48,921 nucleotides of DNA, from assembly GCA_008080595.1 (NCBI GenBank), contig VIKI01000083.1, forward strand, positions 1-48,921, read 5' to 3'. Of the stretch, positions 6,921-16,602 are shown piece by piece. Under the pieces are notes generated by a model. It did no database searches, was not told where the DNA came from, and saw nothing but the letters and a program-made list of their open reading frames with translations. This DNA comes from Comamonadaceae bacterium. GTDB taxonomy: Bacteria > Pseudomonadota > Gammaproteobacteria > Burkholderiales > Burkholderiaceae_C. Within the stretch, counting starts at the first letter, position 1; each line of letters begins with the position of its first letter. The translations under genes and the position numbers were made by a program.

Positions 6921-8864
6921 ATGAGTACCCCAAGTCCACCCCCTGAAAAATCAGCCACCTCATTGACGGCCCGCGCCCTGCGCCTTGCCTTGTTTCGCAT
7001 CGGGCTGGTATCGGTGTGCGCTGGCCTGGTTTCGTATTACGTCAATCAAATGTCGATTGAAGACGATGTACGCAAGCGGCTGGTGCTGTCGGTGGAGCAA
7101 ACCTTGCAGCGTGAATCCCTGCCGTTTCAAGAGATCATGGACGCGCAACGCAATTTTCTGGCCGAGTTCAAGGACATCTATGCCCAGCCGGATGAAAAGC
7201 AAGCACTGGTGCGCGATTTCGATCACATCTTTTATCGCCACGAAGATGGCTCCTACACCCAGCGCCCAGGTTTGTTTGAAGGCCAGGCGCTGCCAGATGG
7301 GCGGCGCTTCAAGGAAATGTCGGCCACCTATGCCCCCGACATGGCACCCACCGACGACACCAAGGCGCGATTTGCCCTGTCTTACATCCTGTCTCACAAA
7401 TACGGCAGCAGCGCCAAGGGGCGTTTGTTCAATTTCTATGGCGTGGTGCCTGAGAAGGGTTTCCCGATCTTTCAGGCGCAGGACATTGCCAAGGTGTTTA
7501 CCTACTCCGGCCCGGACGCACTCAAGCTCGAGACCTTCGAGTTTTACCAACGGGGTTTTGCTTCCGCCAGCCATGACCCTTTTTTTACGCTGATGTATTG
7601 GGATCCGTCCAACAAAGCCTGGATGACGACCATCGCCACACCGGATGTGGCCGATGCGTCTGGCCAACACAAAATAATGGCCTGTGTGGATGTGCTGTTG
7701 GACGAGTTGATGACTCGCACTGCCAAACCGTATCTGCCGGGCGCACATAGCACCCTGTTTCTGGCAGATGCCGACGGAACACTGATCTATCACCCGCAGT
7801 TTCTGGAATCCATCAAAAGCACGGAAGGCAAGGCCTCCATCAAGTCGCTCAACATCACCAACGACTATCCCCTGCTCCAAGCGGCCCGAGACCTGTCACC
7901 AGGCAAAGCCAGACTGGTTGAAACACACGACGACATCATGGCCATGGGGCTGATTCCCGGCACACCCTGGGTGCTGGCCGTGCACTACCCCAGGGCCTTG
8001 ATGATCCCCTCGATCATTGAGAATTTGGTGATTCTGGCCGCGCTTGGCCTGGTCACCTTGCTGGTTGAAATCTTTGTACTGCGCTCAATTCTCCAGAACC
8101 AGGTGGCGCTACCCCTGTCTCGCCTGATCCAGGCCACACGCACGGTCAGGCTGTTCAAGGAACGCCTGAACCACGATGTCCTGCCCATTCAATCCGCCGA
8201 TGAAATTGGCGAACTTGCACGGGAGTTTTCTCAAATGGCAGATCACATCTACGAAGCGCACGAGCAATTGGAGAGCAAGGTTCAGGAGCGCACCGCCGAA
8301 CTTGAAGCGGCGAACCGTCAACTGCAGGCACTGTCCAGCACCGATGGCTTGACCGGTATTGCCAACCGCCGCCGTTTCGATGAGGTGCTGGAGACGGAAT
8401 GGCAACGTGCTCAGCGTGCCGGTGGTTTTTTGTCGCTGGCCATCGCTGATGTGGATTGGTTCAAAAGGTATAACGACCACTACGGCCATCAGGCGGGCGA
8501 TGATTGCCTGCGCAGTGTGGTCAACGCGCTGCAATCGAATGTCCTGCGGGCTGGCGACTTGGTGGCCCGGTATGGAGGAGAGGAGTTTGCCGTGATCAGC
8601 ACATCGGTGGACAGAGCGCATGCGCTGGAATTTGCCCAAAGGCTGTGTAGCGCCGTACAAGCCAGGGCTTTGCCACACACAGCCTCGCCGCTGGGGTATG
8701 TCAGCATAAGCATCGGCATGGCCGTGACCCAACCGGTGCATGGCAGTGATGCAGCAGGCTTGTTGAAAAAAGCGGATGAGGCACTCTACCGAGCCAAGGC
8801 ACAAGGGCGAAATCAGGCGGTTCTGGCCGAGGATGAACAAAACCCTGAGGGAAATCAGTCTTGA
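6921..8864 (+). CDS. Membrane diguanylate cyclase (periplasmic sensor-HAMP-GGDEF)
   Basis: A 647-residue protein. One membrane helix lies at about residues 20-42, then a large periplasmic sensor region of about 310 residues (Cache-like by its position and length), a second helix at about 362-384, a HAMP segment with ADEIGELAREFSQMADHIYEAHEQLESKVQERTAEL leading into a coiled linker, and a C-terminal GGDEF domain. The active site reads GGEEF (near residue 550) and an RAGD inhibitory-site motif lies five residues upstream, so it should make cyclic di-GMP and be product-inhibited. AAGGAGACC just before the ATG is a good ribosome site. The ligand is unknown. It appears monocistronic. Confidence 0.92.
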   Translation: MSTPSPPPEKSATSLTARALRLALFRIGLVSVCAGLVSYYVNQMSIEDDVRKRLVLSVEQTLQRESLPFQEIMDAQRNFLAEFKDIYAQPDEKQALVRDFDHIFYRHEDGSYTQRPGLFEGQALPDGRRFKEMSATYAPDMAPTDDTKARFALSYILSHKYGSSAKGRLFNFYGVVPEKGFPIFQAQDIAKVFTYSGPDALKLETFEFYQRGFASASHDPFFTLMYWDPSNKAWMTTIATPDVADASGQHKIMACVDVLLDELMTRTAKPYLPGAHSTLFLADADGTLIYHPQFLESIKSTEGKASIKSLNITNDYPLLQAARDLSPGKARLVETHDDIMAMGLIPGTPWVLAVHYPRALMIPSIIENLVILAALGLVTLLVEIFVLRSILQNQVALPLSRLIQATRTVRLFKERLNHDVLPIQSADEIGELAREFSQMADHIYEAHEQLESKVQERTAELEAANRQLQALSSTDGLTGIANRRRFDEVLETEWQRAQRAGGFLSLAIADVDWFKRYNDHYGHQAGDDCLRSVVNALQSNVLRAGDLVARYGGEEFAVISTSVDRAHALEFAQRLCSAVQARALPHTASPLGYVSISIGMAVTQPVHGSDAAGLLKKADEALYRAKAQGRNQAVLAEDEQNPEGNQS

Positions 8865-8893
8865 AGAAACTTGCCAGATAGTCGCTCGCCCGT

Positions 8894-9178
8894 TCAAACC
8901 GTTCGGGTTCGGTGTGCCCAGGCCACCACATGTGACAACAGGTCAGATGCGGGGATCCGTGTGGTCTGCACCGGTGAGTGGTTCCTCAATTCGGCATGGC
9001 TCATGTACCACTGCCCCCAATAGGCATCAAAGTATTTGAACCAACACTCGTTTCTGTCATTTTGGGTCAGGTACACGCCGGATTTCGACGGGTTCGCATC
9101 GGGGGCTGTATTCCACTGCACCCGATAGATGCCGAGGTACGAATCACTCAATGAGCTAGTGTGGCTTGTGTTCGTCAT
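8894..9178 (-). CDS. Hypothetical protein, 94 aa
   Basis: Not recognised. I place the start at 9178 (MTNTSHTSS), which has GGAG at proper spacing, rather than the ORF-track ATG at 9217. The protein is soluble and rich in aromatic residues, with GVYLTQNDRNECWFKYFDA and WGQWYMSHAELRN resembling a small beta-rich domain. It lies 53 bases downstream of the chemoreceptor gene in the same direction and could be read from the same transcript. Confidence 0.45.
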   Translation of the reverse strand: MTNTSHTSSLSDSYLGIYRVQWNTAPDANPSKSGVYLTQNDRNECWFKYFDAYWGQWYMSHAELRNHSPVQTTRIPASDLLSHVVAWAHRTRTV

Positions 9179-9231
9179 GGTGAGTCTCCACTTTGGGGGT
9201 TCGAGCTGCGTAGGCAACGATGTCTTGCCAA

Positions 9232-10900
9232 CTAAAAACTTTCCCAGTCATCGGTGCCCGTCTTGCTTGTCGCACCGATGGCGATTTGTCTGGGCTTTTG
9301 TGGCACCGCTGATTTGGCTTGTATCCGGGCGACATTGGTGGCGCGATTCGGGCCTCTGCGCTCCCCGCCGGATGCGGTCTTTTGGCTGTCTCCAGCCATA
9401 CGGCTTGCGTGTCTTTCGAGCGCTCTGTCAGCTTGTGAATGCCCTGCAGGCAACATGAAAACGCTCACCGCCCGAACCAATTGCTGCGCCTGAGTCTTGA
9501 GACTGTCGGCGGCGGCGGCACTTTCCTCCACCAAGGCTGCGTTTTGTTGGGTGACCTGATCCATCTGCATGACGGCTTCACCCACTTGTGTGACACCGGC
9601 ACTTTGCTCGGTACTGGCGGCACTGATTTCGCCCATCAAATCGGTCACACGCCGGATGCTGGTGACCACCTCGGTCATGGTGGCACCCGCCTGGTTTACC
9701 AGTGTGCTGCCCTGTTCCACTCGCTCGACGCTGGCACCGATCAGGTTTTTGATCTCTTTGGCCGCCTCGGCACTGCGCCCTGCCAGACTTCTCACTTCGG
9801 TTGCCACCACCGCAAAACCACGACCCTGCTCACCGGCCCGGGCCGCTTCCACCGCGGCGTTGAGCGCAAGAATATTGGTTTGAAAGGCAATGCCATCTAT
9901 GACTTGAATGATGTCGGCAATCCGCTTGCTTGAATCGTTGATGCCTTTCATGGTGCTCACCACCTGGGCCACCACGTCGCCGCCCTGCACGGCCACGGTG
10001 GAGGCACTTTGCGCCAGCTGGTTGGCCTGGCGGGCGTTGTCGGCGTTTTGTTTGACGGTGGCGCTGAGCTGCTCCATGCTGGCGGCGGTTTGCTCCAGCG
10101 CACTGGCCTGCTCTTCCGTGCGGCCAGACAAATCGTTGTTGCCTTGCGAAATTTGCATGCTGGCCGTGGCCACACTCTCCGAGCCTTCGCGTACCTGCGC
10201 AACAACCTTTGCCAGGCTGTCACGCATATCCTTCATGGTGGCAAGCAGGCTGCTGTTGTCTCCGGCCCGCAGTTGCATCTCTACGGCCAGGTTGCCAGCG
10301 GCGATCTCGCGGGCCACGTTGGACGCGTAATCGGGTTCACCTCCCAGCTGGCGGGTGATGGAACGGCTTACGGCCATGGCAATCAAAGCACCCAGCACAG
10401 CGCAGTTCGTTCAGCGACTTGAAGTACGCCGCCTGCAACGGCCGGTTTTCCTTGATCAGCACATCACGGGCCTCTTCGTCCTTGTTAGCCAGGCTCAGCG
10501 CAACGGCCTTGTCAGTTGCGGCTCCATAAGGGCCACGGACCTCGGCGATATCTTTCAGAATGACACGACCTTTGTCGCTCTGGATCATCGGGTCAAGTTT
10601 TTTGAGCAGTTCAGCGTTGCTCGCGCGTGCTTCGTCAATCCGCTGTTTTTCTGCCTGCATGGCATCCACGTTGTTAAGCAGCGCAATGTTGCGCACGGCG
10701 CGGGCAGTGACATTCAAATTTTCCTTGATCTGATTGGCCAGCTCGACCTTGACCATACGGTCATCCACCAGATTCGTGACTTCTGTATTGACCTCTGCCA
10801 GTTGCAGGCTGCCAAAAATGGCCACCGCCAGACCCGCGAGAATGACCACGACAAAACCCAAGCCCAGACGGACTCCGACTTTCATGTTGACAAAATTCAT
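9232..10900 (-). pseudogene. Methyl-accepting chemotaxis protein, broken by deletion and frameshift
   Basis: Two minus-strand frames make one chemoreceptor. The first (10900 to about 10405) has the N-terminal membrane helix MKVGVRLGLGFVVVILAGLAVAIFG and a four-helix-bundle sensor up to [10 protein letters not shown]. The second (from about 10405 to 9232) begins mid-helix with [26 protein letters not shown], then HAMP, the signalling tip [21 protein letters not shown], and the C-terminus DDWESF, which resembles a CheR/CheB tether. At the join the reading frame changes and about 35 residues are missing, covering the end of the sensor and the first half of the second membrane helix. Correcting the frame alone would not restore a full helix, so this is more than a sequencing slip. 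As written no full receptor can be made. Confidence 0.88.
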
Positions 10901-11370
10901 GGTGCTTTTCCTTGGTTAATTTGTTTATTGAAGCGTTTGGCTGATCAGGCCCATCCCAGGACTGGGCAGCAGTTTTTCGATGGCCAGCAGGTGGTCGATG
11001 GCGGAAGAATAACGCATCGAAACGATCGTGTCAATCGATTTAATCGAATTTATGCTTTACATCGAATTTAACCTCGAAAGAAGCAGTTACTGGCGTTCTG
11101 GCCCCATCTTCGTTTTGAAATGTTGTGCCAGTGCCAATGGCATAGTGCACTCATGGCTTGAGTTGCATTGCGTCAACTGCGGCCTGATGTCTGTCGAGAT
11201 TGCCAAGTTCACCCACATTGCCCACAGGGTGCGTGTAAACCCCAGCTGTCTTATCGGAGCCAATTCTTCCTATACTGACGTAGGCGGCTCAGTTCCCATG
11301 TTGAATTGCCGCTTTACTTTAAGCAGCACGATTCATTCCCCGCAATTCGATTGACACCAAGGAAGGTTCA
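10901..11370. other. Intergenic region between divergent chemoreceptor and binding-protein genes
   Basis: About 470 bases with no convincing gene. The plus-strand ORF 11028-11354 has no family resemblance and an atypical composition. A near-palindrome TCGATTTAATCGA lies at 11035-11047, in an AT-rich patch where a promoter for the chemoreceptor could lie. The chemoreceptor ribosome site (AAGGAAAAG on the minus strand) is clear. I see no other structure. Confidence 0.4.
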
Positions 11371-12186
11371 GTGACTACTTCACCGATCAGTTTTTCCCCA
11401 GCCCAGCCAGCACCATCCATGCGCTCATGGCTATGGCGACAGTTGTGGGTGATGGGGCTGGCCATCTGCGGGCTATTGAGTGGTGGGCTGGCGTTGGCCA
11501 CACCACCCGAGAGGTTTGTTCTGGGTGCCGATGCCGACCCCAGTGCTTATGGCAGCCGCTGGACCGTGCTGGGCTATACCGAGGCTTTCCGGCGTCTGGG
11601 TATTCCTTTGCAGATCAACCACTATCCGCTGGCGCGTCGGACGGCACTGGGCGATACCGGTGAGATCGACGGTGATGCGGGTCGAATCTATGAGTATGGT
11701 GCAGCCCATCCCAACCTGGTGCGGGTGGAGGAGGCTTTCACCGAGCACAGTTTCGCGCTGTATTCGGCATTGCCAGAGTCGCGTTTGCGTGGTCTGGAAG
11801 ACCTGCGCTCATCCAACCTAACCGTCGAATTCCGGCGTGGCATCTTTTTCTGTGAAAACACGCTCAAACGCTGGGTGCCAGCGGAGCGGTTGTCAGATAT
11901 TTCCAGCGAAGAACAGGGCTTGAGCAAGCTTCTTGCCGGACGCACCGATTTGTATTGCGAACTCGAATATCCGGTGCGCACGGTACTGAATTCACCGCCC
12001 TTCAAGGGCGAGACGCGCATTCGACCCGTGCTTAACCTGGGCACCATCAAGACCTATCCCTATCTGCATCGCAAACACGCCGACTTGGCACCACGCCTGG
12101 CAGCCGTGCTCAAGCAGATGAAAGCCGAAGGTCTGATCGAAGCCTATCGCCTGCAGGTTGAAAAAGAACTGGGTTGGACACGCTAA
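11371..12186 (+). CDS. Periplasmic solute-binding protein, family 3-like
   Basis: A 271-residue secreted protein. Residues about 17-43 form a signal peptide (RSWLWRQLWVMGLAICGLLSGGLALA, cleavage near ALA-TPP). The mature part begins PERFVLGADADPSAYGSRWTVLGYTEAFRRLGIPL and continues with the two-lobed pattern of extracellular solute-binding protein family 3 (EIDGDAGRIYEY, then SALPESRLRGLEDLRSSNLTVEFRRG). No permease or ATPase gene adjoins it, so it may act with a distant transporter or be a sensor-type orphan. Ligand unknown. Confidence 0.7.
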   Translation: MTTSPISFSPAQPAPSMRSWLWRQLWVMGLAICGLLSGGLALATPPERFVLGADADPSAYGSRWTVLGYTEAFRRLGIPLQINHYPLARRTALGDTGEIDGDAGRIYEYGAAHPNLVRVEEAFTEHSFALYSALPESRLRGLEDLRSSNLTVEFRRGIFFCENTLKRWVPAERLSDISSEEQGLSKLLAGRTDLYCELEYPVRTVLNSPPFKGETRIRPVLNLGTIKTYPYLHRKHADLAPRLAAVLKQMKAEGLIEAYRLQVEKELGWTR

Positions 12187-12310
12187 CGCACAGGTTCTGC
12201 GCACTGGTCTGTCCTTCGCCACGGGGTGGCTCTGTGTGGCCGCCACGCGCTGTTTGAAGGCACGCTGGAAATGGCCTGATTTTTTTGGTTACAGGCTGTT
12301 TTTAGAAATT

Positions 12311-12964
12311 TCAATGGGCGATGTGCAGGCCACTCCACCCCGTCCACCCCGCCGCCAGCATCAGCAACACCCCTACGCCGCGCCCGATGGCGACTTGCGC
12401 TGCCGGGTTGCGGCGCAGCCACTGCTGGAGGCTGCCCGCACCCCAGGCAAAGCTGCCGTAAATCAGGATTTGTGTGCTGGCGATGATCAGGCCCATCAGC
12501 ACCGCTTGCGCCCCCAGCGGGCCGTAGTCGGGCCGCACAAACTGCGGGAACACCGCCACCATGAACACATAGGCTTTCGGGTTCATCAGGCAAGACATGG
12601 CCCCGCGCCAGACGGTTTGCCGCACCGTCAGCCGCGGCACTGCACCCACCTCACCCAGCGCCGCCGCCCCACGCCACAGGCTCCAGCCGATCCAGGCAAT
12701 GTAGAGCGAACCTGCCAGCAACAGCACGGTAAATGCCAGCGGGTACAGCGTCAGCAGCAGACCCAGGCCCAGCGTGGCCATGACCACATGCAGCATGCCG
12801 CCGCCCACAATACCGGCCACCGCCGCCAGCCCCAGTTTGCGCCCACCCGCCAGCGCACTGGCCACCACATAAGCCATGTCCATGCCGGGCACGGCGATGA
12901 TGCCCAGCACCATCAGGGTAAACAGCCAGAGGTGGCTGGTGTGGGTCAAAAGCAAGTTGTCCAT
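12311..12964 (-). CDS. LysE/RhtB-family amino acid exporter
   Basis: A 217-residue protein with about six hydrophobic helices and the LysE/RhtB pattern: VLGIIAVPGMDMAYVVASALAGGRKLGLAAVAGIVGG at the N-terminus and MNPKAYVFMVAVFPQFV in the middle. The family exports amino acids or homoserine lactones across the inner membrane. It is divergent from a WYL regulator gene across 110 bases, which suggests that the regulator controls it. Substrate unknown. Confidence 0.85.
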   Translation of the reverse strand: MDNLLLTHTSHLWLFTLMVLGIIAVPGMDMAYVVASALAGGRKLGLAAVAGIVGGGMLHVVMATLGLGLLLTLYPLAFTVLLLAGSLYIAWIGWSLWRGAAALGEVGAVPRLTVRQTVWRGAMSCLMNPKAYVFMVAVFPQFVRPDYGPLGAQAVLMGLIIASTQILIYGSFAWGAGSLQQWLRRNPAAQVAIGRGVGVLLMLAAGWTGWSGLHIAH

Positions 12965-13074
12965 GGGTCAAGTCCTTGATGGCCGCCAGAGGTGGCGGTA
13001 TGAAATGAACTTTAGGCGGGCATGCGGACAGAATTTGCCCTGATGAGGCGCAGTCAGGTTTTAAACTGATTCCC

Positions 13075-14070
13075 ATGTCATCCCCCACCAACCGCGTGCT
13101 GGCTCTGCTGGAGCTGTTACAAAACGCCGACGAACTCCCAGGCCCGGAACTGGCGCACCAGTTGGGGGTGGATGGCCGCACGCTGCGCCGCTACATCACC
13201 AGGCTGCAAGACATGGGCGTGCCGGTGCAGTCGGTGCGCGGGCGCTATGGTGCTTACCGCCTGCTGCCGGGCAGCAAGCTGCCGCCTTTGATGCTGACCG
13301 ACCAGGAAGCGGTGGCCATGTCGGTAGGCTTGTTGTTTGCCCGGCAGTTGGGGCTGGCCGACACAGTGGCCGGGGCCCACAGCGCCCAGGCCAAGCTGGA
13401 GCGGGTGATGCCACCCGTGTTGCGTGACAAGCTGCGGGCGGTGTCGAGTACGGTGCAACTGGAGCTGTCGCAGCCCGTAGCCACCCTGCACAGCGAATCG
13501 CTGCTGGAAATGAGTGCCGCAGCCCAGGGGCGCTACCGGGTGCGCCTGCACTACCAGGCCGCCAATCAGGAGCTGAGCGAGCGCGAGTTTGACTGCTACG
13601 GTCTGGCTTGGCGCAGCGGCCGTTGGTACGCGGTGGGCTATTGCCACCTGCGCAGCGGCTTGCGCTCGTTCCGGCTGGATCGCATCCTGTCCGTCACGCC
13701 GCTGAGCGTCAGCTTTTTGGCTCCGTTTGACTTTGATGCGGTTCGCCACCTGGCGCTGGGCCTGGCCACGATGCCGCGCAAACATGCCATTGTGGTACGG
13801 CTCAAGACCAGCCTGGCCACGGCGCAGCTTGAGTTGTTTGAGGCCATTGGCGTGTTCCGCCCGGTAGAAGATGCCGTCATGCTGTACAGCCAGGCCGATG
13901 ATTTGCCCTGGTTTGCCCGGCAATTGGCACGGGTGTCGTTTGACTTTGAGGTGCTTGAGCCCCCTGTGCTGCTGGAGGCCATCACAGCCTGTGCCCGGCG
14001 TTTGCTGGCGCAGGCGAAACCAGCCACAGAACAGGCTGTGTCCGAACGGGCAGATACAAGCACCGCATAA
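13075..14070 (+). CDS. YafY-type HTH/WYL transcriptional regulator
   Basis: A 331-residue regulator. The N-terminal DeoR-like helix-turn-helix (RVLALLELLQNADELPGPELAHQLGVDGRTLRRYITRLQDMGVPV) is followed by the YafY linker and a WYL domain (WYAVGYCHLRSGLRSFRLDRIL), then a C-terminal extension. WYL domains sense small molecules or nucleic acids. The gene is divergent from the LysE-type exporter, its likely target. Confidence 0.87.
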   Translation: MSSPTNRVLALLELLQNADELPGPELAHQLGVDGRTLRRYITRLQDMGVPVQSVRGRYGAYRLLPGSKLPPLMLTDQEAVAMSVGLLFARQLGLADTVAGAHSAQAKLERVMPPVLRDKLRAVSSTVQLELSQPVATLHSESLLEMSAAAQGRYRVRLHYQAANQELSEREFDCYGLAWRSGRWYAVGYCHLRSGLRSFRLDRILSVTPLSVSFLAPFDFDAVRHLALGLATMPRKHAIVVRLKTSLATAQLELFEAIGVFRPVEDAVMLYSQADDLPWFARQLARVSFDFEVLEPPVLLEAITACARRLLAQAKPATEQAVSERADTSTA

Positions 14071-14216
14071 AGCCATGAAAAGAGTTCCGACGACTGGTCG
14101 GGGCCAGATGCTCGAAAGTGTCTGCGACATGATCTTGACATGAATCAAAACCATGATTCATCGATTTGAAACAAAGCGATAGTCAAATTGCCCCACATGT
14201 TGGATGGATGGCGATC

Positions 14217-14777
14217 ATGAAACTTCAAAAAACCGATAAAGCACGTTTGGAACTACAACCGGGTGTACGCACCCTGGGGCAGCGTGAGCGTGCGCTCCTG
14301 CTGCTGTCTGATGGTCAAAAAACAATCCGTGATGTGAAGCCGTTTTTTGATGCTCAGCTGGAGCAGATGGTCACGCATCTGGTGAGTGAAGGCTATCTTG
14401 AACGTATTGAGCCAGAACGTCCTGCCGGTTCGGGCATTCGCCCAATCGCCAGCAAGCCAACTGCCAACAATACGGCGGGCAGCGTCGAGCCCATACCGGA
14501 GCCGGTCACGCCCAAGGTGTCCGCCGACCAGTTCGACGGCAAGCGTTCCTTGGCCACCACCCGGATGTTTTTGTTTGACATGAGTGAACGCATGTTTGCC
14601 CGGCGCGATCCTGTGATGGCGGATGAATTTCGCGAAGCCTTGCGTCATGCCAAAGACCGCGAATCGATGTTGGAGGTGAGTCGAAACATGATCACCGAAA
14701 TTGAAAGAGTCGCGGGCCACGAACGTGCCGACTCCATCAGTGAGCGCATAGCCATGCTGCTGCCTGTGGCTGCCTGA
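14217..14777 (+). CDS. Conserved hypothetical protein with small N-terminal helical domain
   Basis: About 186 residues from the ATG at 14217; ATG 14208 is an alternative, and the ORF-track start at 14166 is a TTG. The N-terminus, KARLELQPGVRTLGQRERALLLLSDGQKTIRDVKPFF, looks like a winged-helix-like unit that I recall from uncharacterised Comamonadaceae proteins. A Pro/Ala-rich linker and a helical C-terminus (FRVALRH-like REALRHAKDRESMLEVSRNM) follow. No signal peptide. Function unknown. Confidence 0.6.
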   Translation: MKLQKTDKARLELQPGVRTLGQRERALLLLSDGQKTIRDVKPFFDAQLEQMVTHLVSEGYLERIEPERPAGSGIRPIASKPTANNTAGSVEPIPEPVTPKVSADQFDGKRSLATTRMFLFDMSERMFARRDPVMADEFREALRHAKDRESMLEVSRNMITEIERVAGHERADSISERIAMLLPVAA

Positions 14778-14892
14778 GGGTCACCAGGCCGCAAACCTGG
14801 GCGGCATGGGGGCTGCCTGTGCTTGTGCACGCCCCACATTTGCGCACAACGTTTGCCGGAGCTGGTGAAATCACAAGCAGAATACACGGCTT

Positions 14893-16494
14893 ATGACCCA
14901 CACCGCCCCACGCATCATTCTGGCCACACTGAACGCCCGCTACATTCACGCCTCGCTGGGCCTGCGCTACTTGCTGGCCAATCTGGATCGGCATGGTGGT
15001 GCGGGGCTGCGGGCCCAAACCGTGCTGCGTGAATACACCATCAGCCGTGCGCCGCAGGAAGTGGTGGCGGATTTGATCACCACGCTGGGAGCCGCGTCCG
15101 GCGAGGTACAGATCATCGGCTTTGGGGTTTACATCTGGAACGTGACACAAACCCTTGAGGTGATCCGCCTGCTCAAAGCCGCCCGGCCCGATGCCCGGCT
15201 GGTACTGGGTGGGCCAGAGGTCAGCCACGAGGTGGATCAGCAGCCCATCACCCAGCTGGCCGACCATGTCATCACCGGCTGGGGTGATGTGAGCTTTGCC
15301 AAGCTGTGCCGTGCGCTGCTCGACGGCCCGCAACCGCTGATGAAAGTGATCTCCGGCGAGCAGCCCGCGCTGACCGAGATTGCGCTGCCCTATACCGAGT
15401 ACAGCGATGCGGATCTGGCGCACCGCCTGCTGTACGTGGAAGCCTCGCGTGGTTGCCCGTTCAAATGCGAGTTTTGCCTGAGCTCACTGGACAAGACTGC
15501 CTGGGGCTTTGAACTTGATCGGGTGCTGCTGGCATTGGATGGCCTGTACCGGCGCGGTGCCCGCAACTTCAAGTTTGTGGATCGCACCTTCAACCTGAAG
15601 ATGGATCATTCGGTGCGTATCTTGCAGTTTTTTCTGGATCGGCTGCCCGCTGCTGATGCTCCCCAAAGTGAGCCGCTGTCCCTGCATTTTGAAGTTATCC
15701 CAGACCATTTGCCAGAGCGTCTGCGCACGATGCTGGCCCAGTTCCCCCCTGGGGTGTTGCAACTGGAGGTGGGGGTGCAGAGTTTTAATCCGACCGTGCA
15801 GCACACCATCTCGCGCCGCCAGGACAATACCGCGACCGAGGCCAACCTGCGCTGGTTGCTGGACCACAGCCACGCGCACCTGCATGCCGACCTGATCTTT
15901 GGCCTGCCGGGCGAGACGCTTCAGAGTTTTGCCGATGGTTTTGACCGCTTGCTGGCCCTTGACCCGCACGAGATTCAGTTAGGCATTTTGAAGCGTCTGC
16001 GTGGTACACCCATTGCCCGGCACACCGAAGCCCATGGCATGGTGTACGCCACCGAGCCGCCTTACACCGTACAGCACACCGCTGTGGTCGATGCGGCCAC
16101 GCTCCAGCGCTTTGCCCGTTTCGCGCGGTATTGGGACTTGCTGGCCAACTCCGGGCGCTTTGCCCACACGCTGGTGCTGTTGCTGCAGCACATGCCGCAA
16201 GCCTCGGCCTTCTGGCGATTCATGGCCTTGTCTGACTGGCTGTGGCAGCACCTGGATGCCACCCACAAGCTGACCCCCGAGGTGCTGGTGGATGCCTTGT
16301 TTGAACACTTGAGCGCCCATATGCCGCCAGACACGGTGCGCCAGGCCTTGCTGGCCGACTACATGGCCAGCGGTGCGCGGGCCAACCCGAAAACCTTGCA
16401 GGGCTTGTTGCCACGGCAAGCTCCGGCCAGCCCCAGGTCGGCGAGAACGCTGGCGCTCAGACAAGATCGGCATCGTCAAGCGTCATTGGTCTGA
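14893..16494 (+). CDS. B12-binding-domain radical SAM protein
   Basis: A 533-residue protein. The N-terminal third is a cobalamin-binding-type Rossmann domain (RIILATLNARYIHASLGLRYLLANL, then IIGFGVYIWNVTQTLEVIRLLKAARP, VLGGPEVSHE). The radical SAM core has its Fe-S motif CPFKCEFC near residue 188, LHFEVIPDHLPERL and LQLEVGVQSFNPTVQHTISRRQ. The C-terminal 150 residues resemble DUF4080. The reaction is unknown; related enzymes carry out methylations or rearrangements. No partner genes adjoin it. Confidence 0.88.
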   Translation: MTHTAPRIILATLNARYIHASLGLRYLLANLDRHGGAGLRAQTVLREYTISRAPQEVVADLITTLGAASGEVQIIGFGVYIWNVTQTLEVIRLLKAARPDARLVLGGPEVSHEVDQQPITQLADHVITGWGDVSFAKLCRALLDGPQPLMKVISGEQPALTEIALPYTEYSDADLAHRLLYVEASRGCPFKCEFCLSSLDKTAWGFELDRVLLALDGLYRRGARNFKFVDRTFNLKMDHSVRILQFFLDRLPAADAPQSEPLSLHFEVIPDHLPERLRTMLAQFPPGVLQLEVGVQSFNPTVQHTISRRQDNTATEANLRWLLDHSHAHLHADLIFGLPGETLQSFADGFDRLLALDPHEIQLGILKRLRGTPIARHTEAHGMVYATEPPYTVQHTAVVDAATLQRFARFARYWDLLANSGRFAHTLVLLLQHMPQASAFWRFMALSDWLWQHLDATHKLTPEVLVDALFEHLSAHMPPDTVRQALLADYMASGARANPKTLQGLLPRQAPASPRSARTLALRQDRHRQASLV

Positions 16495-16602
16495 AAGTTT
16501 TTAAGACCATAATCGCCAAAGGTCTATTCACCCGGGTTGGACTCTGAGCAGGGTCAGAGGAGAAATTTCGGGGCCAATCACATTGTTGAAGGAAATGAAG
16601 CT

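Noticed and set aside
11028-11354. 108-residue plus-strand ORF in the intergenic gap
   Set aside because: No ribosome site or family and irregular composition; probably chance.
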